A stretch of 64,000 nucleotides of DNA from Candidatus Flexifilum breve (GTDB lineage: Bacteria; Chloroflexota; Anaerolineae; Aggregatilineales; Phototrophicaceae). A program made the position numbers and the translations under genes. Where the stretch lies: NCBI GenBank assembly GCA_016717205.1, contig JADKGC010000004.1:496001-560000 (forward strand). Direction: 5' to 3'. The notes beneath the pieces were generated by a model. It saw nothing but the letters and a program-made list of their open reading frames with translations. It was not told the origin of the DNA and searched no databases. Each line of letters starts with the position of its first letter. The stretch's first letter is position 1. Of this stretch, positions 16,762 through 25,444 are shown piece by piece.

Positions 16762-18669
16762 CTAATTACCGGTCGGTTGGACGTTCAGCACGATTTCCTT
16801 GGCCGAGCTCCACCACGAGTAGGGTACGGCGTAGTAGTTGTCCAGTTTCGGGAAACCCGTCCAGTAGTATTCGTTCGTCGGGATGGTAGTCGGAATGTCC
16901 ATGATGTTGATGTAGGCCATATCCGTGACGAACTGCTGGATGATCTGGCGGCCGATTTCGTAGAATTCTTCTGTGTTGGTTTCCAGCGACATACTGTCGA
17001 GCACCAGTTGATCGACCGTTTCATTGTTCCAGCGGTACATATTGCCGGTGATGGTGTCGCTGGAATCCGGTTCGAGCAGGAACTGGGTCCGGACGCCGTT
17101 CCAGGCATTCAGGTAGTTGGGCGTGAAGATGCAGTTCGTCCAGTTGAGCATGGTTGTGAGCAAGCTGTTGGTGTTCTGAACCGAACCGAACTCGGCATTG
17201 TCCACCTGACGCACGTTGACGGGAATCCCGAACTGCTGCCAGCTGTCGGCAATCGAGAAGCCGACGCGCTGCATGACCTTGTTCCAGTCACCGGGGATGA
17301 CGAATTCGAGATTCCACGGCGTGCCATCGGGTTGCAGCCATTGGCCGCCGCTGTCGCGGCTGAAGCCTGCGGAGATCAGCAGCGATTCGGCTTCGGCGAC
17401 ATCATAGTTCCACCAACCAGCACCGATATCCCGACGAAGTGCTTCGGCATCCTGCGGCAGTTGATCAGCGGGGACGCCCATCTGGGTGAGCTGTTCGGCG
17501 AGCTGGAGCGACCAGTCTTCGTTGAACGGCTGATACCCATCGGCCAGCGCGAAGTCACGCAGCCACGGCAGGAGCGGCTCAAAGTAGATCGGGCGGAGAA
17601 TCTGGCTGTACACCATGGGCAGCGGCGAAACGCGGAGTTGACCGCTCACCGAGTTGATGCCCACGTTTTGCAGGTTCAAGGAGAGCGCTAGCGCCCAGCG
17701 GACGTTAACATTATCCAGCGGCGCTTGTTGCAGGTTCATCAACACACCGTAGCTGCACGCATCGTCCATGTTGTGATAGGGCAGCGTGGGGGAGAAGGTG
17801 GTGATGGCAGCATTGCGCGCCTGCGCCGCAGTGATGCTGTCGGGGCTCATGAAGGTGTCGACATCATACTGGTTCTGCACGAAGGCGAGCACGCGGGTTT
17901 CTTCCGGGCCAAAGTCCTTGTAGAGGATGTAACGCGGACGCGGTTCACCCATCCAACCCCACGCCGAGCGTTCCCAGTCTTCGCGGCGTTCCCAGAGCGC
18001 CCAGAACCCGTTCGGATCGAATTCTTTGAGGATATAGGGGCCGAGCACTACCGGATAGGAGTTGCGGAATTCCGCGACGTTCGCCTGCTGTTCGAAGATG
18101 TGTTTCGGCACAATATTGAAGGCCGAGCCCCATGTGTATACGCCCATGACCGTGCTCAGGTCGTATGACGGATTGAGGGTCGTCAGTTCAAACGTGTAGT
18201 TATCGATCTTGGTGTAGCTGGCGATGTAATTGGTGATGCGCGCCACGCCCCAGTAGGTGAGGCTGTCGGTGTGCTGGAAGTACTGATCGAGCGTATAGAT
18301 CACGTCATCTGCCGTGAATTCCACACCGTCGCTCCAGTAGATGCCTTCCTTGAGCGTGACACGGAACTGGGTGTGTTCGTCGTTCAAGACTTCCGGCATG
18401 GCAGCGGCCAGTTCCGGGTAGGATTCGCCAGTTCCCGTGTCGGTTTCCCACAGATAGCCCTGACCGAATTCGCGGAAACCGCGCCAAATATCGTAGTTCA
18501 TCAGCGGGTTGTGCTGATCCGGGTTCGAGGACTGGCGGTCAAAGGTCTGGAAAATCAGCGTTTCGTTGCGCGGAGTGCCGACATCGGTCATCTCCTGCGC
18601 CATGACGACACCGCCCAATGCCAAGGTAATAAACACGACTGAAAGAACCAAGAAGAGAGTACGCTTCAT
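16762..18669 (-). CDS. Extracellular solute-binding protein, family 5
   Basis: 635 aa. Signal peptide at residues 1-24 (FLVLSVVFITLALGGVVMA) without a lipobox cysteine, so the protein is probably soluble or held by other means. The family-5 hallmark WSDGVEFTADDVIYTLDQYF is near residues 112-131. Such proteins bind peptides, nickel or, in several thermophilic and soil bacteria, oligosaccharides. With a glycosidase and SorC regulator in the operon, oligosaccharide is the most likely ligand here. GGAG lies upstream of the start. It is the first gene of the operon, as is usual for the highly expressed binding protein. Confidence 0.9.
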   Translation of the reverse strand: MKRTLFLVLSVVFITLALGGVVMAQEMTDVGTPRNETLIFQTFDRQSSNPDQHNPLMNYDIWRGFREFGQGYLWETDTGTGESYPELAAAMPEVLNDEHTQFRVTLKEGIYWSDGVEFTADDVIYTLDQYFQHTDSLTYWGVARITNYIASYTKIDNYTFELTTLNPSYDLSTVMGVYTWGSAFNIVPKHIFEQQANVAEFRNSYPVVLGPYILKEFDPNGFWALWERREDWERSAWGWMGEPRPRYILYKDFGPEETRVLAFVQNQYDVDTFMSPDSITAAQARNAAITTFSPTLPYHNMDDACSYGVLMNLQQAPLDNVNVRWALALSLNLQNVGINSVSGQLRVSPLPMVYSQILRPIYFEPLLPWLRDFALADGYQPFNEDWSLQLAEQLTQMGVPADQLPQDAEALRRDIGAGWWNYDVAEAESLLISAGFSRDSGGQWLQPDGTPWNLEFVIPGDWNKVMQRVGFSIADSWQQFGIPVNVRQVDNAEFGSVQNTNSLLTTMLNWTNCIFTPNYLNAWNGVRTQFLLEPDSSDTITGNMYRWNNETVDQLVLDSMSLETNTEEFYEIGRQIIQQFVTDMAYINIMDIPTTIPTNEYYWTGFPKLDNYYAVPYSWWSSAKEIVLNVQPTGN

Positions 18670-19410
18670 GTTGCATTGCTCCTACTTCAATAGATTTATT
18701 GCCGCTTGAATTTCTGTGAGAGCTAACCGATATGTGTCTGCTGTGTCAACACTGCCTTTCACTAATGAAAAGTACAGTTCTAAGCATCGTCACCCGTCAA
18801 GTAAACGATTACTTATAGTAGGGGGCGTAGATCCTCTACGCCAGCACACCTGCCCTCTGTGGGACAGAGATGGGAAACACCGTGAGGCTGGGGATGCATA
18901 GGCAATTCGATGTGCAAACCAATCGGAAATCCACTGTTGCCCTGAGTGGTGCAATTGTGACGCGGTGAAACCGACTTTGAGCTGGTGATGGGAATTGAAA
19001 AGAGTCCAATTTTGAGTCGTCACAAGCATCTTTTAGACCTTAACCTGCACAGCTCACAACATCATGTCGACGCTGCTTGAATATTTATTCATGGTAAAAA
19101 TTTTATTCACTCGTTTTTCAAACATATACCGTCTCTAAAAGTTTGTCAAGTAGGTTCAGCTATTTAAAACAATAGCGCTTACTCTAGATCCACCTAGGCT
19201 GAGAGAATGTAATGTGATGAGGCTAATGAGGAATGTAGGGATTACTGGGTCGCCAGTTTCTGCTAGTTGGCCTTGATCGTAGCGTTGGATACCACGTAAT
19301 TCCATTCACAAATGTCTAACTGGAGGATTCCAGCCTAGATTGTACGATTCCGGTTTTCGATATGAGACATTCAGCTATGCTGAGGTGCATATAGAGATGT
19401 AGCTGGGAGT
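18670..19410. other. Long intergenic region upstream of the transporter operon
   Basis: 741 bp, more AT-rich than its surroundings. It should hold the transporter operon promoter and SorC operators. I see a TTGACA-like box on the minus strand at 18744-18749 but no matching -10, a palindrome GGCGTAG/CTACGCC around 18824-18842, and an AT-rich, partly symmetric stretch near 19092-19112 (GTAAAAATTTTATTCAC). None is firm enough to call as an operator. Confidence 0.4.
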
Positions 19411-19629
19411 ATGCCGTTGGAATTTGCAGTACCTACTGACGCCATGTTCAAAGAAAATCCGATGTGGGGACGGCTGCATCCTTCGCTACGAGCTACATTC
19501 GTAAGCCTGCCGGGTGGAGACTCGATGCTCACACCAGAGCAGCTTGATGCAGTTTTCGGCGGGGATCGGCGAGCACTTCGCGACATGGTCAAGTTAGTTT
19601 TCCAAACGCCTCCAACAGAACCGAATTAG
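19411..19629 (+). CDS. Small hypothetical protein
   Basis: 72 aa, not recognised. The sequence is of plausible composition for a soluble protein (for example LTPEQLDAVFGGDRRALRDM, which looks helical). A GGGAG stands only one base before the ATG, too close for a normal ribosome binding site. It lies in a region with a recombinase remnant downstream and could be a fragment of a mobile element rather than a working gene. Confidence 0.35.
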   Translation: MPLEFAVPTDAMFKENPMWGRLHPSLRATFVSLPGGDSMLTPEQLDAVFGGDRRALRDMVKLVFQTPPTEPN

Positions 19630-19672
19630 CCTGAGCAGTTGCCAACTGAGGGCGGCTATGATGTACTTGTAG

Positions 19673-19984
19673 TTAACCGCGCGCGAGGAAGTGCAGCACA
19701 TCTTGGATGAGGAAATCGGGAAACTCAGCGATCAGTTGAAGGTGATGCGTGAAGCCCGCAATCGCTTACAGGGAGAGGCACTTGCTGTACAGCACAACAG
19801 CGCAGTACAGCAAGCAACGCTCGAAGAATTGGCAAACCTGACGCTCGAACGTTTCTGGCAGCAGGAAAGTCGTTATATTAACCAGATGCTTCACCGGCTG
19901 ATGGGAAAACGTCGCTTGGTCTTGTTAAGCGGCGCTGTCGTCGGTGTGGTTGAGGTCAACCGGAAACAGCGCCGCCACTGCTAG
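19673..19984 (+). pseudogene. Probable C-terminal remnant of a large serine recombinase
   Basis: About 100 aa in an open frame that begins after a stop at 19670-19672. It starts with a coiled-coil-like helix (ILDEEIGKLSDQLKVMREA) and ends with a segment INQMLHRLMGKRRLVLLSGAVV, resembling the C-terminal end of large serine recombinases (helical zipper followed by a short strand pair). The catalytic domain and zinc ribbon are missing. Together with the small ORF upstream this suggests a decayed integrated element next to pdxS. A free-standing small gene with a GTG start at 19691 is the alternative. Confidence 0.4.
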
Positions 19985-19988
19985 CGCG

Positions 19989-20894
19989 CTACCACCCACG
20001 CTTACCCAAAATAACCTGGTCAGGACCGACATTGATGCCGACCATGGCTTCGCCGAGACCACGGCTGACGTTCGCCAGCACATCGGGGTTGTCGAAGTGG
20101 GTGACCGCTTCGACAATCGCCTTGGCGCGCTTGGCCGGTTCGCCGCTCTTGAAGATGCCCGAGCCGACGAACACGCCGTCGACGCCGAGCTGCATCATGA
20201 GCGCGGCATCCGCCGGGGTAGCGACGCCGCCCGCCGCGAATTCGACCACGGGCATGCGACCGAGCTTGGCCGTTTCGACGACCAGATCAAAGGGCGCCTG
20301 AATGTTCTTCGCGTAGGTGTACAGCTCGTTTTCGTCCATCGAGGTCAGGCGGCGGATGTCGCCGTGTACCTGACGCGCATGGCGTACGGCTTCGACCACA
20401 TCACCCGTGCCCGCTTCGCCCTTCGTGCGGATCATCGCCGCGCCTTCGGCAATGCGGCGCAGCGCTTCGCCGAGGTTGCGGCAGCCGCATACGAACGGCA
20501 CTTTGAAGCCGTGCTTGTTGATGTGGTTTTCTTCGTCAGCCGGGGTGAGGACTTCGCTCTCGTCGATGTAGTCAATGCCAATCGATTGGAGGATTTGCGC
20601 TTCGACGAAATGGCCGATGCGCACCTTCGCCATGACCGGGATGGTGACGGCTTTCATGATGCCTTCGATCATGTCAGGGTCGCTCATGCGCGACACACCG
20701 CCGTGCGCGCGAATATCCGCCGGAATGCGTTCCAGCGCCATAACCGCCGCCGCGCCCGCATCTTCCGCGATCTTCGCCTGCTCAGGGGTGACCACGTCCA
20801 TGATCACGCCGCCCTTGAGCATTTGCGCCAGACCGCGCTTGAGGGCTTCCGTGCCCGTTTCGCCACTGCCATTCTGATGACCGTTGGTTTGCAT
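19989..20894 (-). CDS. pdxS: Pyridoxal 5'-phosphate synthase lyase subunit
   Basis: 301 aa. PdxS makes pyridoxal phosphate from ribose 5-phosphate, glyceraldehyde 3-phosphate and ammonia, the ammonia coming from the glutaminase PdxT. Characteristic sequences are GGVIMDVVTPEQA, the Schiff-base lysine in MAKVRIGH, CGCRNLGEALRRI, AGGVATPADAALMMQLG and GVFVGSGIFKS. The start at 20894 has AGAGG a few bases upstream and gives the usual length; the frame continues upstream to 20975 without similarity. No pdxT is present in the window, so the glutaminase must be encoded elsewhere. Confidence 0.97.
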   Translation of the reverse strand: MQTNGHQNGSGETGTEALKRGLAQMLKGGVIMDVVTPEQAKIAEDAGAAAVMALERIPADIRAHGGVSRMSDPDMIEGIMKAVTIPVMAKVRIGHFVEAQILQSIGIDYIDESEVLTPADEENHINKHGFKVPFVCGCRNLGEALRRIAEGAAMIRTKGEAGTGDVVEAVRHARQVHGDIRRLTSMDENELYTYAKNIQAPFDLVVETAKLGRMPVVEFAAGGVATPADAALMMQLGVDGVFVGSGIFKSGEPAKRAKAIVEAVTHFDNPDVLANVSRGLGEAMVGINVGPDQVILGKRGW

Positions 20895-20928
20895 AACTCT
20901 ACCTCTGTCCATTTGTTCTAGCGTATGG

Positions 20929-20956
20929 GATATAGTGCTAGGGTAGCCGCTGCCAA
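20929..20956 (-). promoter_or_regulatory. Predicted sigma-70 promoter of pdxS
   Basis: On the minus strand TTGGCA (20956-20951) is separated by 16 bp from TATATC (20934-20929), about 35 bp upstream of the pdxS start. The match is five of six at -35 and four of six at -10. Confidence 0.5.
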
Positions 20957-21088
20957 TCCCTGTAAATAGTGCCACTTAAGACCATTAGAGCCATGCTGGC
21001 TGCGGATGCCCCGACTTTTCGCTGATTGATGTTAAATCAAACGTCAGGTTAAAATACATGTGTTTTGGAATCATCAAAGGATGACGTC

Positions 21089-22381
21089 ATGGCTCAACTG
21101 CCGATATTGATTGTACTGGCGGGTGGTGCGTCGTCGCGCATGTGGCCCCTGCGCGAAAAATCACTTTTACGCTTTGGCACCGAACCGCTGCTCGTGAGTC
21201 AGCTCCGGCGCTACGAGTCGCTGGGTTTGCAGGAAGCGGTCATCGTCGCGAACCCCGGCAACCTCGAAGATATTAAAAGCCTCACCGCGGCGATTCGGTC
21301 GATGAATATTCGGGTGGTGGTTCAAGCGGATGCCAAGGGCATGGGCGATGCGCTGCTGCAGGCGGCGCCGGCCCTGCCCAACCAACCGGAAACGCCGATC
21401 TATGTCGTGCAGGTGCATGATGTCGTGGATGATCAACTGCACGCCGACATGCTCAAGGCGTACGCCGCTGATCCTACGGGCACGTATATTGCTGGCTATG
21501 AGCGCGAAGACTATTTCCCCGGCGGTTACCTGATCGTCAGCCCGACCGGACGCATCACCGGGATCGTCGAGAAGCCGGGCGCGGAGAATCGACCGAGCAA
21601 TCTGGTCAACATCGTGGCGCACATCCACCCGGACAGCGCGCGCCTGTTCAACGCGATTCAGGAGGAATACGCCAAACCCATTGCCAGCGATGATCACTAT
21701 GAACGGGCGATGGATCGGCTGATGACGCAGCACGTCTTTAAGGTCGTGCCGTACCGCGGCCCGTGGAACGCGCTCAAGTTCCCGTGGCACACCCTTGATG
21801 TGATGAATTACTACCTGTCGAAGATTTCTGGCAAGATCGTCGCGGAAAGCGCGTTCGTGGCTCCGTCGGCCACGCTGATCGGCGACGTGTTTATTGGTGA
21901 ACGCGCGAAGGTGTTCCCCGGCGCGGCGATTGTGGGCCCGGCCTACATCGGCGCGGATACGATTGTCGGCAACAATGCGTTGGTGCGTCAGTCGATGGTG
22001 CTCAACCACTGCAACGTCGGCTATACGACCGAAGTCGCGCGCAGCTATGTGGCGGATCACTGTGATATGCACGCCTGCCGCGTGCTCGACAGTGTGTTCG
22101 CGCCGGGCGTGAACTTCTCGGCGGGCTGCACGACCGCCAATCTGCGCATTGACCGCAAGAATGTCAAGAGCACGGTCAAGGGGACGCGCTTGGACAGCGG
22201 GCGCGACAAGTTCGGCGCGATTGTGGGACAAGGCGCTTTCCTCGGCGTCGACGTGATGACGATGCCCGGCGTCAAGATCGGCGAGGCGGTTGAAGTGGGT
22301 CCGGGGACACACGTCCATGAAGATGTTCTGGATCGCCGCCGCGTGTACGTAAAACAAGAGATCATCATAGTAGAAAGGTGA
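21089..22381 (+). CDS. Sugar-phosphate nucleotidyltransferase with C-terminal left-handed beta-helix
   Basis: 430 aa. The nucleotidyltransferase signature LAGGASSRMWPLREKSLLRF lies at residues 8-27, and a later EKPG motif contacts the sugar phosphate. The C-terminal third (from about residue 255) is a hexapeptide-like repeat region (ATLIGDVFIGERAKVFPGAA, then TIVGNNALVRQS), as in GlmU- and GlgC-like enzymes. The likely reaction is NTP plus sugar-1-phosphate to NDP-sugar. The phosphomannomutase downstream suggests a GDP-mannose or UDP-sugar route. The ATG at 21089 has AAGGA eight bases upstream; the longer frame from 21065 is less likely. Confidence 0.83.
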   Translation: MAQLPILIVLAGGASSRMWPLREKSLLRFGTEPLLVSQLRRYESLGLQEAVIVANPGNLEDIKSLTAAIRSMNIRVVVQADAKGMGDALLQAAPALPNQPETPIYVVQVHDVVDDQLHADMLKAYAADPTGTYIAGYEREDYFPGGYLIVSPTGRITGIVEKPGAENRPSNLVNIVAHIHPDSARLFNAIQEEYAKPIASDDHYERAMDRLMTQHVFKVVPYRGPWNALKFPWHTLDVMNYYLSKISGKIVAESAFVAPSATLIGDVFIGERAKVFPGAAIVGPAYIGADTIVGNNALVRQSMVLNHCNVGYTTEVARSYVADHCDMHACRVLDSVFAPGVNFSAGCTTANLRIDRKNVKSTVKGTRLDSGRDKFGAIVGQGAFLGVDVMTMPGVKIGEAVEVGPGTHVHEDVLDRRRVYVKQEIIIVER

Positions 22382-22447
22382 AAGGTAAAAGTTAAAAGTA
22401 GGGAGGGCGAGTGTGGGACTTCTAACTTTCAACTTTTAACTTTCAAC
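22375..22447. repeat. Inverted repeat of A/G-rich tracts between two genes
   Basis: GAAAGGTGAAAGGTAAAAGTT on the left and its imperfect complement AACTTTTAACTTTCAAC on the right fold into a long, imperfect hairpin, with further TTCTAACTTTCAAC steps. It overlaps the end of the nucleotidyltransferase gene and ends just before the phosphomannomutase start. Such repeats occur widely in Chloroflexota and cyanobacterial genomes as I know them, but I cannot check copy number here. Confidence 0.55.
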
Positions 22448-22454
22448 TCCGTCT

Positions 22455-23840
22455 ATGGCCACTGTTAATCCGAAGCTGTTCAAAAAGTACGATATTCGCG
22501 GCACTGCAATGGGCAAGGATGCGCCGCTCACGCCGGAAGTCGCCCGCTTGATCGGGCAGGCGTTTGGGACGTATCTGCGCAATGTTGAGGAGCGGCGCAC
22601 AGTCGTTGTTGGGCGGGATAACCGCCATTCGTCGACCGCGCTGATGGATGCGGCCATGCACGGCTTGAGTCAGGCGGGCTGCCACGTTGTGGACATTGCG
22701 CTGACTTCTACGCCGCTCGTCTATTGGAACGCCGTGAAGCGCAACAACGCGGGCGGCATGATGGTCACGGGCAGTCACCTTCCGCCGGATCAGAATGGCT
22801 TCAAGCTGAGCGTGGGCGCGCGGAACCTGTATGGAGATGGCATTCAGGAGATTCTGCGCCTCATCCAGACGGGCGAGTTGACGACGGGAGTGGGCGAGAT
22901 TGACTGTATCGAATCGGTAGAGGACTACTACAGCGACATTGTGCCGAAGCTGCGCATCAAAACGCATCCACTCAAGATTGTGGTAGATGCGGGCAACGGA
23001 ACTGGCGGCATCTTCGCGCCGAAGCTGTTCCGGACGCTTGGGCACACCGTGATCGAGCTGTTCTGCGAGCCGGACGGGAGCTACCCGAATCACCAGCCCG
23101 ACCCGCAGGTGCCGGAGAATTTGCGCGCGCTGGGCGACAAAGTGCGCGAAGTTGGCGCGGACCTCGGCATCGCGTTTGACGGGGACGCCGACCGCATGGG
23201 CGCAGTCGATGAGCAGGGGAATGGCATCGCGGCGGATCGTTTGCTGGCGCTGCTGGCGCGGGACATGCTGACCCGGCATCCCGGCTCAACGGTGGTCGGC
23301 GATGTCTTGAGCAGTCAGGTGCTGTTTGACGCGGTCGCGCAGGCGGGTGGCACGCCGATCATGTGGGCGAGCGGACACTCGCTGGTCAAGGCCAAGATGG
23401 TCGAGACGGGCGCGCTGCTCGGCGGTGAGATGAGCGGGCACATCTTCCTCGGCGAAGACTACTACGGCTTTGACGATGCGTATGTCGCGGCGGGACGCCT
23501 GCTGCAAGTACTGGCCACCGCGAAGCAATCGCTGGCCGCGCTCAACGCCAGCTTGCCGACGCTCTACAGCACGCCGGAATATCGCCCGCACTGCCCGGAT
23601 GAAGCGAAAGCCCGTGTGATCGATGGCGTGCGCGCCGCGCTGGAAGGCAAGGGCGAAATCGTCGCCGTGGATGGTATCCGCGTTCAGTTCGAACAAGGAT
23701 GGGGACTGCTGCGCGCCAGCAATACCGAACCTGTGCTGAGCCTGCGCTTTGAGGCGACCAGCGAAGCGGATGCGCTCGCTTATCGCGATCTGTTCATGGC
23801 CGCGCTTAAGAACTATCCGGAAGTCGAAGCTATCATCTAA
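22455..23840 (+). CDS. Phosphomannomutase/phosphoglucomutase
   Basis: 461 aa of the alpha-D-phosphohexomutase family, which interconverts sugar 6- and 1-phosphates. The phosphoserine loop reads VTGSHLPPDQNGFK with Ser at residue 107, the metal loop is FDGDADRMG, the sugar loop is GGEMSGH and the C-terminal phosphate loop contains RASNTEPVLSLRFEA. The usual Asn after the Ser-His pair (SHNP) is Leu here. It lies 73 bp after the nucleotidyltransferase gene, and the two would make an activated sugar for polysaccharide or glycoprotein synthesis. Confidence 0.92.
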   Translation: MATVNPKLFKKYDIRGTAMGKDAPLTPEVARLIGQAFGTYLRNVEERRTVVVGRDNRHSSTALMDAAMHGLSQAGCHVVDIALTSTPLVYWNAVKRNNAGGMMVTGSHLPPDQNGFKLSVGARNLYGDGIQEILRLIQTGELTTGVGEIDCIESVEDYYSDIVPKLRIKTHPLKIVVDAGNGTGGIFAPKLFRTLGHTVIELFCEPDGSYPNHQPDPQVPENLRALGDKVREVGADLGIAFDGDADRMGAVDEQGNGIAADRLLALLARDMLTRHPGSTVVGDVLSSQVLFDAVAQAGGTPIMWASGHSLVKAKMVETGALLGGEMSGHIFLGEDYYGFDDAYVAAGRLLQVLATAKQSLAALNASLPTLYSTPEYRPHCPDEAKARVIDGVRAALEGKGEIVAVDGIRVQFEQGWGLLRASNTEPVLSLRFEATSEADALAYRDLFMAALKNYPEVEAII

Positions 23841-23909
23841 ACATGGCGCTCGCCACCCACGGGCAGCAGGGCGCACGCTGGATTGCTGCGCCCCGCTGCC
23901 CACCCCTGA

Positions 23910-24467
23910 TCAACTCCCCATGCCAAGGTGACTCACCAGCAGCTTGAAGTACAGGATCGGTAGAAACCATTCCAGACCTGTTGGCGCGTTGAACAGCAGT
24001 GCTACCCCCAGCGCGCCGATATAGCTTAGATAACTCACCGGGCGCTGGAGCTCGGTGGGCGCGGCCAAGATCGCCAGCGCGGACAGCAGCAAGTAGGCAT
24101 ACGCCCCGATCACCGTGAGCCAGTTGGCGCTGGGAAAGGTGAGCGCGAATACGACAAGCTGTGCGAGATGCACGGCGACGAATAGGAAATGGTCGCGTCG
24201 CGTCTGACCGGGGCGGTGATACCAGCGGCGCGCCGCGCCCGTGCCATTCGCGACCACGCCGCCGAACAGATCGAGTGCGAGGACGACGAGGATCATCCAC
24301 TGCCAGATCGTCCAATCCACCTTGCGTAGATAGGCGTGCGCTGCGACGCCAATCGTCCCCGCGACGGCTGCGCCGAGGATGAGCGCCTGGTCCGCCCTCG
24401 ATGCGCCCGGCCCGATCAACGTATCCCAATGGCGCAGCAGACCGGATCGAGGTGGTGGTAAGTCCAT
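23910..24467 (-). CDS. Integral membrane protein of unknown function
   Basis: 185 aa from the ATG at 24467, which has GGGGGA about eight bases upstream. About five to six hydrophobic segments are visible (for example ALILGAAVAGTIGVAAHAYL, WQWMILVVLALDLFGGVVAN, FLFVAVHLAQLVVFALTF). No motif points to a function. It is divergent from the PIG-L deacetylase gene with about 70 bp between them and convergent with the phosphomannomutase gene. Confidence 0.7.
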   Translation of the reverse strand: MDLPPPRSGLLRHWDTLIGPGASRADQALILGAAVAGTIGVAAHAYLRKVDWTIWQWMILVVLALDLFGGVVANGTGAARRWYHRPGQTRRDHFLFVAVHLAQLVVFALTFPSANWLTVIGAYAYLLLSALAILAAPTELQRPVSYLSYIGALGVALLFNAPTGLEWFLPILYFKLLVSHLGMGS

Positions 24468-24535
24468 CACTGTTTCCCCCTGACACCGCATAAGATAAAG
24501 TAGTAGTGTTCTACACAATGACCTGAGGATAACGT

Positions 24536-25292
24536 ATGGAACTCGAAAAACCGATCGTCGCGCCGTTCAAAATTCTGGTGATTGTGGCGCATCCGGACGA
24601 CATTGAATTTGGTTCAGCGGGCAGCGTGGCCGTGTGGACGGGGGCGGGCGCGGAGGTGACCTACTGCATCGTCACCGATGGCGCGGCGGGCAGCAACGAC
24701 AAAGACGTGGTTTACAATCAACTGGTGGAGCGCCGTCAAGCTGAGCAGCTTGAAGCGGCGGAGATCGTCGGCGTCAAAGAGGTAGTTTTCCTCAGCTATC
24801 CCGATGGCGCGCTCACGCCCTCGCTGGAACTGCGCCGCGATCTGACTCGCCTGATCCGCCGTTTGCGCCCGGATCGCGTGCTGATCATGGATCCGACACA
24901 GGTGTTGATCTCCGGCGAGGGCTTCGACTATATCAACCACCCGGATCACCGGGCGACGGGTGAAGCGTCGCTGTACGCGATCTTCCCTTCGGCAGAAACG
25001 CGCCCGATCTTCCCGGAACTGCTCGACGAGGGTTTAGAACCACATCACGTCAACGAGGTATACCTGATGATGAGCGATAAGCCGAATATCGCCATCGACG
25101 TGACCGCCGTGTGGGACAAGAAGATTCCAGTCGCTGCTGGCGCACCGGTCGCAGGTGGGCGAGGATGTGGCTGATATGATCCGCAGGTGGGACGAGGCGA
25201 CCGGAAAAGAGGTCGGCGTGCCGCTGGCCGAGAATTACCGCGTGATGCGTTTCATCAACGCCACGCCCGAGAAGGACACCCCGGCGGAATAA
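24536..25292 (+). CDS. PIG-L/LmbE-family deacetylase, interrupted by a one-base frameshift
   Basis: The LmbE/PIG-L family removes acetyl groups from GlcNAc-containing substrates with zinc. The zinc motif AHPDDIEFGSAGS is at residues 18-30 and HPDHRATGEA occurs further on. The frame ends early at 25174, but from about 25128 the next frame gives QSLLAHRSQVGEDVADMI, the expected family continuation, up to a stop at 25292. Removing one C at 25127-25128 (ATTCCAG) joins the parts into a protein of about 251 aa. This looks like a sequencing indel or a recent mutation. The neighbouring membrane protein is divergent. Confidence 0.85.
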
Positions 25293-25395
25293 ATTCATAT
25301 CGGGAGATTAGGTAAGACGTCTGTATATATCCCCTGACCCCAATCCTGGTCCCACGCAAGCGGGGAGTGGGGAGATTCGGCGATCAATGTTGGCT

Positions 25396-25419
25396 CCCCT
25401 CCCTGAATTCGGGGAGGGG
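25396..25419. repeat. Intergenic palindrome, CCCCTCCC family
   Basis: CCCCTCCCTGAATTCGGGGA and its remaining GGGG form a near-perfect 24-bp palindrome centred on GAATTC. A very similar one, with CCCCTCCCCGAATTCAGAGA, occurs at about 53287, so the two are copies of one intergenic repeat family. Confidence 0.65.
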
Positions 25420-25444
25420 CCGGGGGTAGGGTCGGAAAACGTCT

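Noticed and set aside
18670..19410. SorC operator in the long intergenic region
   Set aside because: AT-rich partial symmetries near 19092 are not repeated elsewhere in the region and may be chance.
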